Part shown: positions 29,165-42,124 of the stretch, one piece after another
Layout: every line of letters begins with the position of its first letter
Position numbering within the stretch: position 1 is the stretch's first letter
Notes under the pieces: model-generated
What the model was told of the DNA's origin: nothing
Database searches by the model: none
Seen by the model: the letters and a program-made list of their open reading frames with translations, nothing else
Translations under genes and position numbers: made by a program
Assembly: GCA_032164295.1 (NCBI GenBank)
Contig: JAJHTX010000003.1
Location: 2,914,001 to 2,978,000 of the forward strand
Source of the DNA: Inonotus obliquus
Taxonomy: Eukaryota; Basidiomycota; Agaricomycetes; Hymenochaetales; Hymenochaetaceae
Direction: 5' to 3'
DNA: 64,000 bases

Positions 29165-32100
29165 TCAGCTCTTGCTATCCTTCGGCGTTTGAGGTGGAGG
29201 AAGGTCAGGGATCCACTGCCAGAACGCGACGTAAAGTGCTGACCCAGGTATCATCGCCTCGGCACCCTTACATGTCTTCGACTCCGTATGCAAAAGTGCT
29301 GCCCAAGATGCCTCTGGCTCCTTCTTACGATAGAAGTTGACGCCACCACACCAGATATCCAGCGATCGGTACTTTTTCTTTCCTACCACAAAATCCTTCC
29401 ATTGATAATGTAGCATCTTCTCCGAAAGAAGTGAGAATACGATTCGAATGACGGGCTTCGGTTCCTCGACTTCCTCAAGCAGGGAGTCCACGGTTCCGTC
29501 CATGGCATTGAATAGTCTCTCTTTGTCTCTCTTGAATGTGATAGAGCGATCATTCTTGACCTGGACGAGGACAAAAGACATTAGCTCGAGTAGCATCGCC
29601 CCTCCAAAGAGCATTGGTAGAATGAAGTCGACTGCCGGTGTATTATTTGCGCACAGCAGGGCAGCACCGCGTGTCATGTAGGCCATAAGGCACTCCAGTC
29701 TACACGTCGACTGTTCGGTCGGCTTGATGAAGTGGTTAAAGTAAAGATAAGCACCGGCCAGTCGCCTATTTGAGTCAAATTTCGGTTCCTTTTCCCCTTC
29801 AATTTCCTCTCCCTCCCCGCCTTCGCATGCAGCCTTTTCGGCTTCTTCATCTTCATCGCGGTATTCTAGGTATTCGTTCTCGTCCTTGTCTTCGCGTTCG
29901 CTCCTTGTCTTGTCATTGACACTACTCGTGTCGTCATGGTCAATATTTTCTGACTTTTTGAACAGTTCCATCAGGAAGGCTAAGACTCCCACACTTCGAA
30001 ACCTATTCGCTCCTTTGAAGCCGTCCTCATCCAGAAAGCCGGCGAGGACATCAGACAATTTGACACCGTTATGTTTATTGATCCACTCGGTAATGTTCCT
30101 GTGCACAACCGCGTCGCGAGCAACTGTGACCGCCAGCATGGCTACGGTTTCTCCCCGAAGACCCGTGCTAAGGCCGAAGCCATTGAAAACCCTTTTCAGG
30201 TTATGCGCAGGCAGGAATGCTTTGTGCATCATGATAAGCGCCGCGGCCTCTGCGAGCAAGGGTTCAGACCCCGAAGACGACACGATATACTGGTTGTCTG
30301 GTCCTATCTTCAGACACAGGCGCATATGAGCTGCTATTTGGTTTTCCTCCTCGACATTGTATGAGCTCATATCAAATTCCAGACATATTCGCTGAGATAA
30401 ACACGCAAGTGCCACTTGATCCGTCATATTGAGTTGACCGCCAGGCGCAATTACTTTGTTCGGATCGTTACAGATCAACTTTTGCATCGCAAAATGAAGT
30501 ATGTTTACACGAGCGCCTCGCTCGCCCACACTGTATCGCAGTGAGAACCTATAAGAAGTGAGTCAGGAAAGGATCGCTACGGAATGGGCTTCGCGGCTTA
30601 CATGGGGCGTCCAAATTTGACTAAGAACGCTACATGAGTTATTTCGTCGAGAGTGAGGCAAGGGTCAGTCCTTCGCTTTTTGTTCGAAGGTTCCGACGTT
30701 TCGGCTTCCGTCCCTGACCCATTGACCAACTTCATCTTTTTGGTATCACGCTCCCAAGAAAGCGCGGGTGCAAAGATATCATATCCCAGGGCTGTAAATG
30801 GAGGGAATGTAAAGAGATCCTGACTCACCACCCGTGTCGACGGATCCTGCAATCTGGGCGGATTGAACTGCAAAATCTTTCCTGTGGTTGACAAGAATAG
30901 ACCCCAAACGGGTTGATTTCGGCAGGCTCGGAATGTCTCTTTGAGTTCTGTCAAAGTATTCCAAGGTCTCTCTCTTCCATCACGGCCTTTAATCACTCCT
31001 CTGACGCGTTTAAGAATGTGCGCCTCGTCGAACGCAATCACGACCTTGGCGGCACGAGACTTCCCAGAACCTTTCGCTCTGTTGAGAGTTTCCAACAAAT
31101 CATGGATGCTGTTGGTAAGTATTTGGGAAGGAGGACGGTCGTCCTCAGTCGTCTGCGAGCTTGGTCGTTTCGGTGAGTCCTTGTGAAATGGTTTTCTGGT
31201 CGCCTTATCATATTTATCCGCTACCTTGATAACCCTTCGAAAGAACTGCTGTCGGTACGCTTTTGTATCGTCCTCATTTCCGTGCGACCAGGACATCTTC
31301 TCGTAGAACGACTGTCGCATCTCTACCGCTGAAGATGCGCCCATGCCCTTGAGTATTTCCGACGTGTGCTGGAATAATCCTATGAGCACGGCGAAGCATC
31401 GCCACCGAGCAAGTTCTGGGCTTTCGGTATCAAGGATGAGGTAGTCACGGAGATCTGTGTCGGCTGGAGGATAGCCTACATTCAAGTGAATAAGATGAAA
31501 GCTCAGGGAAAAAATTAGCCGACCACACACCAACATCTTCACATCGAAGGCATATAGAGATGAGTATGCACTTTTGACTGAGCTCAGCTACGGTGCGCGA
31601 CTTTCCCGTTCCCGAAGATTGAATGATCGCACAGGTGTTTGCGTAACGTTCATGGGCATCGTCCTTCGAAGCGATATGCTCCCAGAGTCTATCATGACTA
31701 TTGCCAACGAAGGGCACAGAGAATGACCTGGCGGTGGCTAGGAGGCGATGACAAGTCTGAGGACTAGTGCATAAAGCCACTCGACCTGCTTACCTTTCAT
31801 CCCCTTAGAATCGTCTTGATCTACACCTACTGGAATCGTAGAAAAATGTCAGTCGGAAGAGTAGGCGTGTGTAGTTCTCGACATACCTAATCCGCCCTCC
31901 TCAGCCTCGCGGAACAGTTCGAACAGTTCTAAAGCAGAATGAATGGGAATATGGTAGGAAGTGATCAGGCTTGACTTACGATGCTGAAAGATCATATCAA
32001 GCTTCTGCTTCCAGGTATCCTGTCCATCGGTGGACTCGCTGTTCATCAGCGCTGCCATCTGCACCAGAAAATCATGGTTCAGCGCCTTGTGAAACTCATT

Positions 32101-32379
32101 GAAATTCGAGATATCGAGCGAGACACCCGAACCCTCCTCTTTACAGCAATTCAGAAAATCCACGATTGACAGACCAAGATAGGGAACGTCTTCACGAGCC
32201 TCGCTGACATCCTGGTTTCGTATGTAATCGTCATAATAATCTTCATAGTTTCTATTGAACGCCCGTCGCCAACGAGGCACTTCTTGCCACTTTCGAAACA
32301 CTTTGTCCTGCCAGGAGTCCGTTTCATCAGCAACTAGATCGTAGCGGTCGTCCTCCGACGGTAGCTTCCGTTTGTCCAT
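29165..32379 (-). CDS. Crinkler-like P-loop NTPase with a C-terminal nuclease-like domain
   Basis: Starts MDKRKLPSEDDRYDLV at 32379. An N-terminal helical region leads to Walker A IIQSSGTGKSRTV (about 31640-31600), then, after an intron, GYPPADTDLRDYLI, Walker B VVIAFDEAHIL (about 31050) and FLSTTGKILQF. The last exon starts at about 30548 with RYSVGERGARVNI and contains SFVLVQVKND, the Gln-x-Lys form of a PD-(D/E)xK nuclease motif, before PKDSKS and the stop. This layout matches a large basidiomycete family related to Crinkler effectors, in which an ATPase is fused to a restriction-type nuclease; I recognise it by motifs and am moderately sure. Five introns are apparent. Around 31760-31810 I could not join exon 3 to the next exon in frame, so a small lesion or an unusual exon is possible. 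It sits at the edge of the transposon island. Confidence 0.65.
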
Positions 32380-32876
32380 ACTGTCGTCGGAAGAAGGGTA
32401 ACGAGGACGAGGTGGCCCACCAAAACTAAGAGCTTAACGGACCATACATTGTAACATTCTCTCACGGTCTTTGCCAAGAAAAGAAATTATGAGTTGACCA
32501 TCAACAATATTAGTTAAGACCAATAGTCTGCTTCGGAATAAGTGACCTCGGATGTGAATGAAGAAGGAACCACTAGAATAGACATCATTTAGAGATAATA
32601 AGGTTGCCGATTGCTCACTTGATGTAGTGGCTTCCGGTATGGAGGCACCTATACTCTGCACTTCTATTCAGGTTCTGACTTCGTTTCTGTTTGAGCTCAC
32701 TGCCCACTTTCTGGTTCCATGCGTGATAGAGTCCTTTACTTGTTTTAAAGGAATATCACCTTGCTTATTGCTCTTATACGGTAGAAGAAATGCAGACAGT
32801 GTAAAAAGTACAAGAAACGTCACTTCCCGGCCTCGAATAGTTGAAATCTTCTTACTTCAAGATTAATATATGCGGC
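32380..32876. other. Intergenic, 3' flank of the M20 gene
   Basis: Between the start of the NTPase gene and the stop of the M20 gene, both on the minus strand. Part of it (32716-32876) is the sequence also present in relic 2. No gene seen. Confidence 0.5.
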
Positions 32877-35371
32877 TCAAAGTTCGTATTCATCAGCGTT
32901 CAGAATGAGCGTTGCAAAGAACCGTATTATTTCAAGAAAGTCATCGGCATGAATAGCTAGATGCGGAGCATTAATCGGCTATTGTAATGGGAGTGTTGAA
33001 AGTGAACCAGGGAATGACTTGCCTTCGTTCACAGTGTGGATGCCTTCTGCACGATGGGCATGGTTGTAGCGGAATATATGATTCGTCAGGTTCCAGTAAT
33101 GACGAGTATCTTTACGAAGATGGGCCTCAGATTTCCAATAATCTCGATTAACCACATTGCTCACCTGTGTTAGCTGGGAATGTGATAGGAGCAACCTTGA
33201 TATCATCCCCATCGACAGCGTTGCGACGAGAGCCATATGCAGCGCGAATAGTTCCAGACAACAGTTTGAAGGGTGCCTCGTTCGTTGGTGTGACAGGTGC
33301 GGGCTCGAGATCCCTTCCGTATGCACTTGAGATGTCGAGCGAACCACTTGAACCTATGCGAAGTGTCTTGCCAAAGGCAGTATAGTTCAAATCGAACTTC
33401 TTTGCTAAATCAGATACTACATTCGCGTCACGTTCCCTGACTTCAGCGAGGTTACTGTCATGGCCGATGGTGTCACGGTCATGAGTGCATTACTCCTTCG
33501 GCGTTATAATAGAGTAAAACGTACCTCTGAGCTGAAATACGATGGTTCATTATTGCCCAGGTCTGTTCAGGAAGCGCATTTGATTTCACTCCGCCCTGAA
33601 TGACATTGATCGACTGCGTAGTTCCGAAGAAATTATTGAGCGTAGTATCTTGCTGAATGACCCACTCAAGCAAGCCCAGTACTACATCCGAGTCAATAGA
33701 TGTTAAGACCAACTTGCGAAGCATTTCAATGAACCAGTTGTCAACAGAAGGCATGTGTTCTGCTATGCAAAGTAGCGTCTCGTGTTCGGGAGTGTTGCGA
33801 TGGATGGTAGCTTTGAAAGGGTTGTCTTCGTACTTGACTAGGAGAGAGGAAAGAATCCCGATGCCCTGGTAGTATCTTGGATGTTACAAACAAGTCTTCT
33901 GAATCATTTCGGGTTATGACTGACTGTATGTGCTGGCGGGAGGCTAGAATGACCCCCAGGAGTCAAAACTTCGACCCGCACGTCAAAATAGCCCTTCTCA
34001 CCAACTCCTGGGACAGCAAATGCCACCCCAGGCAGCTCTGTATATCCTCCTGAGGCACAAATTAGGTAGCTCCGAAGCATTATAGGGAATTCACTAACCG
34101 CCCTCGTCAACAATCATAGCGAATGCATCCTTGCCATACTTGGCTTCCAAGTATTTACCAATTTCAAGGGCACCCTGAAAATGGTTAATACCCTGAATTC
34201 CGGATAAAAAAGACAATCGGCACCGACATAATACCCAGAAATCTCCTCGTCAAAGCCAAATGCAAGTACGATCGTGCGGGTCGGTTGAAATTTCGTGCTT
34301 AATAACGTCTCGACTGTAGACCTAAAGATACGTACACATATCAGTCCAACCAAATCAAGGCGAGCAAAGATGGCTCACATGATGCTAATGAGGGATCCCT
34401 TGTCGTCGCTGCTCCCACGACCCCATATTCTCTCGCCTGGGTCAGACATAAGCAGCTACATCTTGGCGAAATGTGACCGCATTACCATCATAGAGACCAG
34501 AGAACGGAGGTTGGACCCATTCGTTAAGTGTATCTTCATCGACCGGCACGACGTCTGGCCCAAAACAAATCACTTGTCAGAGCATATACGATGATTGAAA
34601 GAGTATCTGACCTTGGTGTGCAGCGAGAAGCAGCGGTTTCAGCGACGGATCTGAGCCAGTCCATTCATAGACGAGGCGGTATGTATTAACTTGCAATTAT
34701 TCCCTAAGAATCATGTAACTTGAATATTCAAGGCGGCATCATACTAACCGAGCGTCAGAGTGAGCTTGGAATGACTAATGAAATAAATAAATGACCGTTA
34801 AACTGAGATCAAGAGTAAGACTTACACCAAAGGATACGTTTCATTGAGGTACTCATGGAAAGTTGCGAGCACCTTCCACCTGTCGTCTTCACCGACTGGA
34901 CCCATGTCGTCATATGACACCGTCCTGAAGCATATCCATATGAGATGAGGTGTTATATGTGTTCGTACCATCTCACTCTTTTTCCACCGCACCATGTAGC
35001 CAGCCGATAGTCTTGTTCTTGAAGCTATCTGTATCAAGCTGGACGTTGAATGCATCCCAAACTCGCTTGTTCCTTTCAGGAAGAAGTATATTGACCTGCG
35101 GACAAATGTCCGAAGACGTCCGACTTTGCGTCTGATCGATGACAGGTATTTTGCCAAGCGTTCCCCATATACCGATTGTGGTTATGCGTTTGTACTGTCG
35201 TAAAAGCAGCAGACCGCTAAAACATGCAAAGGTGCCAAGGAATGCAAGACAAAGCAGTACGACTCGACCGGGATTCTTGAGCTTTGGTAGGACGTGTTGT
35301 TGCTGAGCAGATGGCACCGACCAGGGAAGGAGAGGCTCGCTGTCTTGTTTGCCGACGGCAGTTCTCTTCAT
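32877..35371 (-). CDS. M20 family Gly-Xaa carboxypeptidase (CPS1-like), paralogue A
   Basis: Multi-exon zinc metallopeptidase resembling yeast vacuolar carboxypeptidase S. The chosen start (MKRTAVGKQDSEPLLPW, 35371) gives a short cytosolic tail and one anchor (VVLLCLAFLGTFACFSGLLL, residues ~37-56), as in CPS1. Then come the His-x-Asp metal site (AAHQ-intron-DVVPV), GRGS-DDKGS-like block, FGFDEEISG with the catalytic Glu pair, IVDEGG, GEKGYFDVRVEVLTPGGHSS, and IQGGVKSNALPEQ near the C-terminal half; it ends ILNADEYEL. It removes C-terminal residues from peptides for nitrogen supply. I found no lesion, although not every intron was checked. Tandem with paralogue B on the same strand, 953 bp away. 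Confidence 0.85.
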
Positions 35372-36324
35372 GCTTTCCTGACGGTAGTTGGATAAGGGAA
35401 CAGAGGAATCGTGAAATAGGTGGGGCTGCTGGATTGGTGGCCTTATAGTTTCAGACTTTAAAGCAAGCGGAGCACATGCAGCCCTCGACAGTCTTCTGTG
35501 AGCTACCGGCGGCGGCATGCACCGCTAGTGTCTCCCCGCCTCGGAAACTGGATAATTACGTCGGGATGGTCATGGTTCTGTTCTTAAAAAAAGGTGCAGC
35601 TGGAATGGAACGGAGGATGTTTCATGCCTTGCCATATTGGGATCCACATCCGTTTTCGGTCGGGAAGAGATGTTGGAAATTTGATACTTTTTTGCTCCAA
35701 ATCGCCTGGCATGGCCGGATTGCTTCCATAATGTTCGTGCGGAGTGAGCATTCTTCCATTCCATTCAACTTGATGATAATTTTGTCACCTCCCCTCAACG
35801 TCAGTACAACCATTTCAATCACCATGCGGATTCCAGTAGAACGCGACCCCGCGGGGCAAGCTACTGCATGTACCCTCTCTCCTCCTACCCCTCCTACCAT
35901 TACCTCTACCATCCGCCACTCCCATCAAATTCTCGCAAACATCACACACAGAGTTTGACCCGATGCCTCCAAGAAAGGACCAGGCATGCACTTTCCAATC
36001 AGACCTTTAAGTAGGCAGGCTCTAGGTCGGGCCGTCAGAGCGGAGAACGGAGGTCAGAACGATAAGCGCCCTCCCTATATTGAATGGGTGGGCAACAAGC
36101 TGGTTGACGGACAGAATGGGCGAGGTTCTTATTCTCGATCCACATTACCACATATGGAGAAGGAACCAGTTCTATCAAAGACGCCAGAAGTCGTAATAGC
36201 TCGGTCGGACTCGGACATGCTTTACCAAAGTGAGGAGATCGGATTTCTTTATGTTTGAGTCTATGTGATACAAGAATGCACATGGTACTCCGTCTCGCCA
36301 TCCGACAACCGATGACTTTGTCAC
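35372..36324. other. Intergenic between the two M20 genes
   Basis: 5' flank of paralogue A and 3' flank of paralogue B. 35826-36260 is the stretch copied in relic 1 (about 3490-3840). Small plus-strand frames here have no coding character. Confidence 0.55.
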
Positions 36325-38807
36325 TCAGAGGTCGTATTCGTCGGCATTGAGAATAAGTGTCGTAAAGAACCGAATCATTTCGAGGAAATCGTCAACGTTG
36401 ATGGCTTCATCATGCTGTGAGATAGATTCATAGACAACAATGTAAGAACGAACAACTTACCTTCGTTCACGGTATGAACACCTCCCTGAACTTTGCCTCC
36501 CGAGAAGAGGCCGTGGTTGTGGTTGTAGCGGAAGATGTGCTTCGTCAAGTTCCAGTAATAACGGGTATCTACGACAGCCAGTTGTACTCCTCATCACAAA
36601 CAAATGGACAACCGTTTTACTTACCAGTGTTACCCGTCATGATCCCTGGAGCAATTTTTATATCCTCCTCATTGGCGAAATCCCTGTGGGCATTGTACGC
36701 AGCGCGAATAGTTCCAGACAGCAACTTGAAAGGTGCTTCATCTGTTGGTGTAACGGGGGCAGGCTCGAGTGCATTTCCCCATGCGTCGGAGAGAGTCAGC
36801 GAACCACTCGAGCCGGTGTGAAGCGTTTCGCCGAAGGCACTGTATGTCAAGTTGAATGCTTCTGCTAGTTTGGCCACAACGTTCGCGTCGCGTTCTTTAA
36901 CAGCGGCGACGGAGCTAGCGTATTCGGTGTTATCAGAAGTTGAACTGCAGCTTCGGAGAAAAAAGGTGGAACTAATACCTTTGGGTCGCAATGCGGTGAT
37001 TAACGACTGCCCAAGCCTGCTCAGGAAGAGCATTTGTCTTCACCCCACCCTGAATAAGATCGATAGCCTGAGTAGTCCCGATGAAACTCTTGAGTGCAAC
37101 GTCCTTCTGAATGATCTTTTCCAGAATGCGAAGTGCAATGTCTGAATGAGCGGACTTCAAGATTGCCTTGCGGAACTTGTGGTCCATGGAAGGCGCATGA
37201 GCGGCTACGCATTGTAGCATACCGTAAATAGGAGTGCTACGGTCGATAACTGGCTTGATGGGGTGCGACTCAAACTCGACGAGGAGAGAAGAGAGAATAC
37301 CGATGCTCTGTTGGCGTTTTGAGGGGATACCTAAAACCTATCGTGTAACGTGGACAATAACGTACTGTATGTGCCGGTGGAATGCTAGAGTGTCCGCCAG
37401 GAGCCAAAACTTCGACGCGCGTATCAAAATAGCCCTTTTCTCCAATGGCAGGGACTGCAAAGACGCCACCATACTGCTCAGAGTATCCTCCTGTCCCCGA
37501 ATCAGATATCTGAGAAACAGAATAAAACGCCAACTAACCGCCTTCATCAACAATCATGGCGAATGCATCTTGTCCATATGCTTCTTCCAAATACTCGCCA
37601 ATCCGGAGTGCGCCCTGAAAAGAACAGAAGAATAGGTGAGTTATCACTCGAGCTGAAAAAATTGAAGAACTGCAAACGAACGTGAAGACCAGAAGTCTCC
37701 TCATCAAAACCAAAGGCAAGGACAATCTTGCGGGTTGGTTGGAAATCGGCACTCAGTAGTGTCTCAACCGCAGATCTGCTCATACGTCAACCTATTGCCT
37801 ATCACTAAATAGAAATGACACACAAAACGCCAATAAGACCACTCTTATCGTCATTACTTCCACGACCCCATATTCGCTCGCCTGAATCAGGGTTAAGAGA
37901 TAACCATCGCTGAAAAGCTGACTTGCATTACCATCGAAGAACCCAGAGTAAGGAGGATGATCCCAATCGTCAACCGTTTGTGGGTCAACGGGAACAACAT
38001 CTGCAACATGTACGATTTGACGGGTGCCGAAAAGATTACAGGCGAATCAGTTACTTGCCTTGGTGAGCAGTGAGGAGCAGGGGTTTGAGTGACGGGTCCG
38101 AACCGGCCCAGTCATAAACAAGGCCATATGTGTTGACTTGCAATCATCCTATAAGTCATTTATAGTTCCAAGTAATCCGTATTTGTACCTTTCGTCAAGC
38201 TCAGTTTGGAGTGCCTACAAAATAAATCAATGGTTGCACAACTTGAGAGTAGATGGTGAGACGTACACCAAAGGATAAGCTTTCTCTAGGTATTCATGGA
38301 AAGGTGCAAACGCTTCCCACCGCTCATCAACACCGACGGGACCCATCTGGTCGTAGGATTCCGTACTGAAAGTCATCTATAAATAGATATACCGTGGTAT
38401 CGTTCGTTCGTTCTCTCTACTCACGGTACTTTCACGGCACCACTTAGCCAAGCAATAGCCTCCTCTCTGAAACCATTCGTATCAACTTGTTTTCCGAATG
38501 CATCCAGAACTGCCTTGTTCCTGAGAGGAAATAGCACGTCGCCTTGCGGGCAAACTTCCGAAGAGGAAGGAGGCTCTGTGAGGTCGAAAACACCCGCTTG
38601 ATCAAGCGCGTCCCAAACGCTGCCGATGCTGCTTCCGTATTTGTACTGATGGACTCGTAACAGACTGTCAACGCCTACGAGAACTCCGAGCAGAGCAGAA
38701 CAAAGTAACACGGCTTTGCGGAGATTCTTATGACTACGAGAATGCCGTGGTCGAAAGGAAGTCGGTGACGAGGGCAAAAGGGTCTCGCTGCTCTGTTTGT
38801 CGTCCAT
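36325..38807 (-). CDS. M20 family Gly-Xaa carboxypeptidase (CPS1-like), paralogue B
   Basis: Starts MDDKQSSETLLPSSPTSF at 38807; an anchor follows (AVLLCSALLGVLVGVDSLL, residues ~31-49), then a lumenal peptidase domain. Seen in order: LLLTAHQ-DVVPVDPQTVDD (His-x-Asp metal site, across an intron), RIWGRGSNDDKSG (bridging Asp), IVLAFGFDEETSG (catalytic Glu), AMIVDEGGYSEQYGG, GEKGYFDTRVEVLAPGGHSS, IDLIQGGVKTNALPEQAW, and the C-terminal HNHGLFSGGK region with its metal-binding His; it ends LNADEYDL at TGA 36325-36327. The exon layout parallels paralogue A, so the pair arose by tandem duplication. The role is the same as for A: vacuolar peptide breakdown after CPS1 is the family precedent. Confidence 0.88.
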
Positions 38808-39038
38808 TATGTGGACCAAGTGCTGATGGTGGTAGTCAGTAAGAGAACGCCCGTTCGTGGGACAAATGGGGCCATGGTATTTGTTAGCGTCATGCTTTCC
38901 TACGGACCGAAATGCTGAAAGGGATCGACGCACCAAATTGAGTAAGTATATAAGGATGGCACTACATCCGTAAAATCTTCAAACTTACGAACTACCCCGA
39001 TCTATCCCCAACAACACATCCCTCCCTCTCTCTCGGCG

Positions 39039-40934
39039 ATGGTCCAGGTCAAGGAAAAAGTATGCCTGATGTGCGTGGATAAAAAGAGACTCAAGCATTT
39101 GTAGCTCATCTAATATCGATACATTCAACAGCGTTCACGATGGTTGGGGTATTGCTCCGGAGAAGGACATGAAGGGAGATGCCATCACAGCCGGCGACAC
39201 GACGAACATGGACACAATCTCACAAGACCACAGCGTTCGCAGTCTCAATGCGCATGGTATTGCAGTCGGTTTGAATGAAGGGCTCATGGGCAACTCTGAA
39301 GTTGGGTGAGTATATGCGTGTCACTGGTCTTCACGGAAGTATTCTGACGCGTAACGCACACAGGCATCTGAACATTGGAGCTGGACGCATCGTGTGGCAA
39401 GATATCGTACGCATTGACCAATCCATCAAGAAACGCCAGTTCCACAAGATGGACAAAATCCTTGAGGCAACCAAGCGTGCAAAGGAGGGCAACGGTCGCC
39501 TTCATCTCCTCGGTTTGGTGAGCTCCTTTATTTCAGTGGCGTAATCTTTATGTATTAATTTATCGCCGCAGGTATCCGACGGTGGCGTACATTCACACAT
39601 TAAACACCTTTTTGCTCTGCTGGAAACAGCGAAGGAGCAGGGTGTACCAAAGACCTTTGTGCATTTCTTCGGTGATGGCCGTGATACAGCACCAGAATCG
39701 GGTGCTGGATACGCAAAAGAACTGAAAGAATTCATCGAGAAAGAGAAGTATGGGGAAATCGCGGATGTTACGGGTCGGTATTATGCTATGGATCGTGACA
39801 AGAGATGGGATCGCGTCAAGATTGCTGTTGAGGGCCTGGTAAAGGGCGAAGGTGAGAAAGCTGATGATCCCGTGAAAGCCATCGAGGAGCGGTATAAGAA
39901 GGGCGAGACCGATGAATTCTTGAAACCGATAATCATCAGCGACGAGGGGAGAATTAAAGGTATTTCCAAAGCATTCTGTTTCTTGCTAGCTCTCATTTGT
40001 TCTTCAGATGGCGATACTCTGTTCTTCTTCAACTACCGGTCGGATCGGATGCGAGAAATTGTAACGGTATTTGGCTTTGACGAGAAACCCGTAGAAGTCG
40101 AAACTCCCAAGGATATCGTACGCATTCTCTTCTCTCTCCCGTCATGTGCAACCTACCAAATACAATAAACAGGGAATCTTCACCATGGCACGATACAACG
40201 CCGAATTCCCATTTACGGTTGCTTTCCCCCCACAAGGCATGACAGACGTACTTGCCGAATGGCTGTCCAAGAAAGGCATCAAACAAGCACACGTTGCAGA
40301 AACAGAGAAATACGCTCACGTTACGTTCTTCTTCAACGGTGGTGTCGAGAAGCAGTTCGAGAACGAGGAACGCCACATGATTCCTTCACCAAAGGTTCCG
40401 ACTTACGACAAGCAACCTGAGATGAGCGTCCAAGGAGTTGCGGACAAGGTTGCAGAGCTTGTGAAGGAGAAGGAGCAAGAATTCATAATGTGCAATTTCG
40501 CACCACCAGATATGGTTGGACATACAGGCGTTTACGATGCAGCCGTTAAGGCTATTACAGCAACAGACGCGGCCGTTGGTACGATATACAAGGCTTGCCA
40601 AGAAGCGGGTTATATCCTCCTCATCACAGCCGATCACGGAAATGCTGAACAAATGATTAATCCGGAGACTGGAGATCCTCATACAGCGCATACAACTAAC
40701 AAAGTGCCTTTCATCATGTCTGGTGACCAGAAGAAATATGGTTTCGTTGAGGATAAGGAAGGTTCTGACGAGGAGCATGGAGCTCTCTGCGATGTTGCCC
40801 CGACTATTCTGGACTTGTTGGGTTTGGATAAGCCCGAAGGTACGTTTTCTCTTCTTCTTTCATTCTTTGTCAGTTTGAAATCTAAAGTGTATGATGCAGA
40901 TATGACCGGTCGATCCCTTCTCGTTCGCAAATAA
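39039..40934 (+). CDS. gpmI: 2,3-bisphosphoglycerate-independent phosphoglycerate mutase
   Basis: Seven exons (39039-39070, 39132-39305, 39364-39517, 39572-39959, 40008-40117, 40173-40839, 40900-40934) join to 520 codons, 519 residues, the usual family length. The enzyme interconverts 3- and 2-phosphoglycerate in glycolysis and gluconeogenesis with two Mn ions and a phosphoserine. Visible motifs: VCLIVHDGWGIAP (metal Asp), GLMGNSEVGHLNIGAGR with the catalytic Ser, LVSDGGVHSH, GRDTAPESG, FFFNYRSDRMRE, NFAPPDMVGHTG and ITADHGNAEQM. It ends GRSLLVRK. The first exon codes for ten residues only; it is supported by the join LI-VHDGWG. Divergent from paralogue B of the M20 pair (231 bp between starts). 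Confidence 0.96.
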
Positions 40935-41264
40935 TCGAATGAACGATCTAGAAACGATCTATCCTGATAAAAAACAAAGCTTAAGTAGAGTAGAACAAAG
41001 TATAGTAGTAGATGTGTAGAAGTAGAGGTAGACAAGTGTATCGATAGTAGAGGGTTTAGAGGACTCTGTGTTTATCATCCATCCATGACTGACCGGGAAT
41101 GTGGGAACAACTTGCCCAAAAGGGACAATAATGTGCCGATCCAGCCGGCACGCCGAAGCAGTCCGCACCGCCCAGCGGAATACGTCCACATACTGCGGTC
41201 CTCAAGTGACTCCTCTCTTTTCTCAACCACCTCCTCCTCTCACCATCTTCCTCGCCTAGACGCG

Positions 41265-42124
41265 ATGGCAACAGACTTGCCCTATGCAGCTGACGCCGAG
41301 CAGTCACTCTCATTCGATGAACTTGAGGTATTTAATTTCACACCCGTTCAGGTTTCAATTGCTGTTCTGAATTCTGACTTCTGAACACCCCCCTGTCGCG
41401 TGTTTCTTGAATTAGGTGTTGAGATTACAATATGAGAAAGAGGTTGAAGCGGGACATATTACCGTTCAAAGCAAGTTTAACTACGCTTGGGGACTTGTGA
41501 AGAGTCCGAAGTATGACCACCAGGTGAATGGTGTGAAACTCTTGCAAGGTAAGTCTCCTACTTTTGAAGTTGGTTTTGGACGTGTTCGTCTGTGTGTCCT
41601 ACTTTCTTCCTTGCTTCTTTCACATTCAAGAATGGAACGGGTGATGACCGACTGACGTGTTTGATTTGTTTGGAATTGTAGAGATATACCGCGCTGAACC
41701 GTCACGGAGGAGAGAATGTCTGTATTACCTCGCATTGGGACAGTATAAGATGGGGAATTATGAGGAGGCGAAGAGGTTTAATAGTACGTTCTTTCTCGTC
41801 TCAACCCATATCCTGTTTGTGTATGAATGTTTAAGCTGACCGATTCGTTGCCTTAGACCTACTACTGGAGAAAGAACCAAATAACATGCAAGCCCAAAGT
41901 TTAGCAGGGTTAATCGACAAGAAAATGACACAAGGTTCGTTCCTCTCCCTCTTTCATTTACCCTTTCTCGCCTTTCTCCTTGCCCTTTTCTCCTAACTTG
42001 ACCAAAACTGACCTTTTCCCTCAATTTTGTAGAAGGATACATCGGACTAGCAATAGCAGGTGGCGCAGCAGCAGTTGGGACTCTCCTCCTCGCAACTCTT
42101 ATTCGGCGAGCAGCCCGTCATTAA
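41265..42124 (+). CDS. FIS1: Mitochondrial fission 1 protein Fis1
   Basis: Five exons (41265-41327, 41416-41548, 41682-41783, 41857-41934, 42033-42124) give 155 residues, the family length. It is a tail-anchored protein of the mitochondrial and peroxisomal outer membrane that recruits the fission dynamin. The TPR-like bundle is seen in [39 protein letters not shown] and [16 protein letters not shown]. The C-terminal anchor is [20 protein letters not shown] followed by the short basic tail IRRAARH. All splice borders are GT-AG and keep the frame. It follows the phosphoglycerate mutase on the same strand by 330 bp; 41218-41264 is a pyrimidine-rich leader. Confidence 0.95.
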
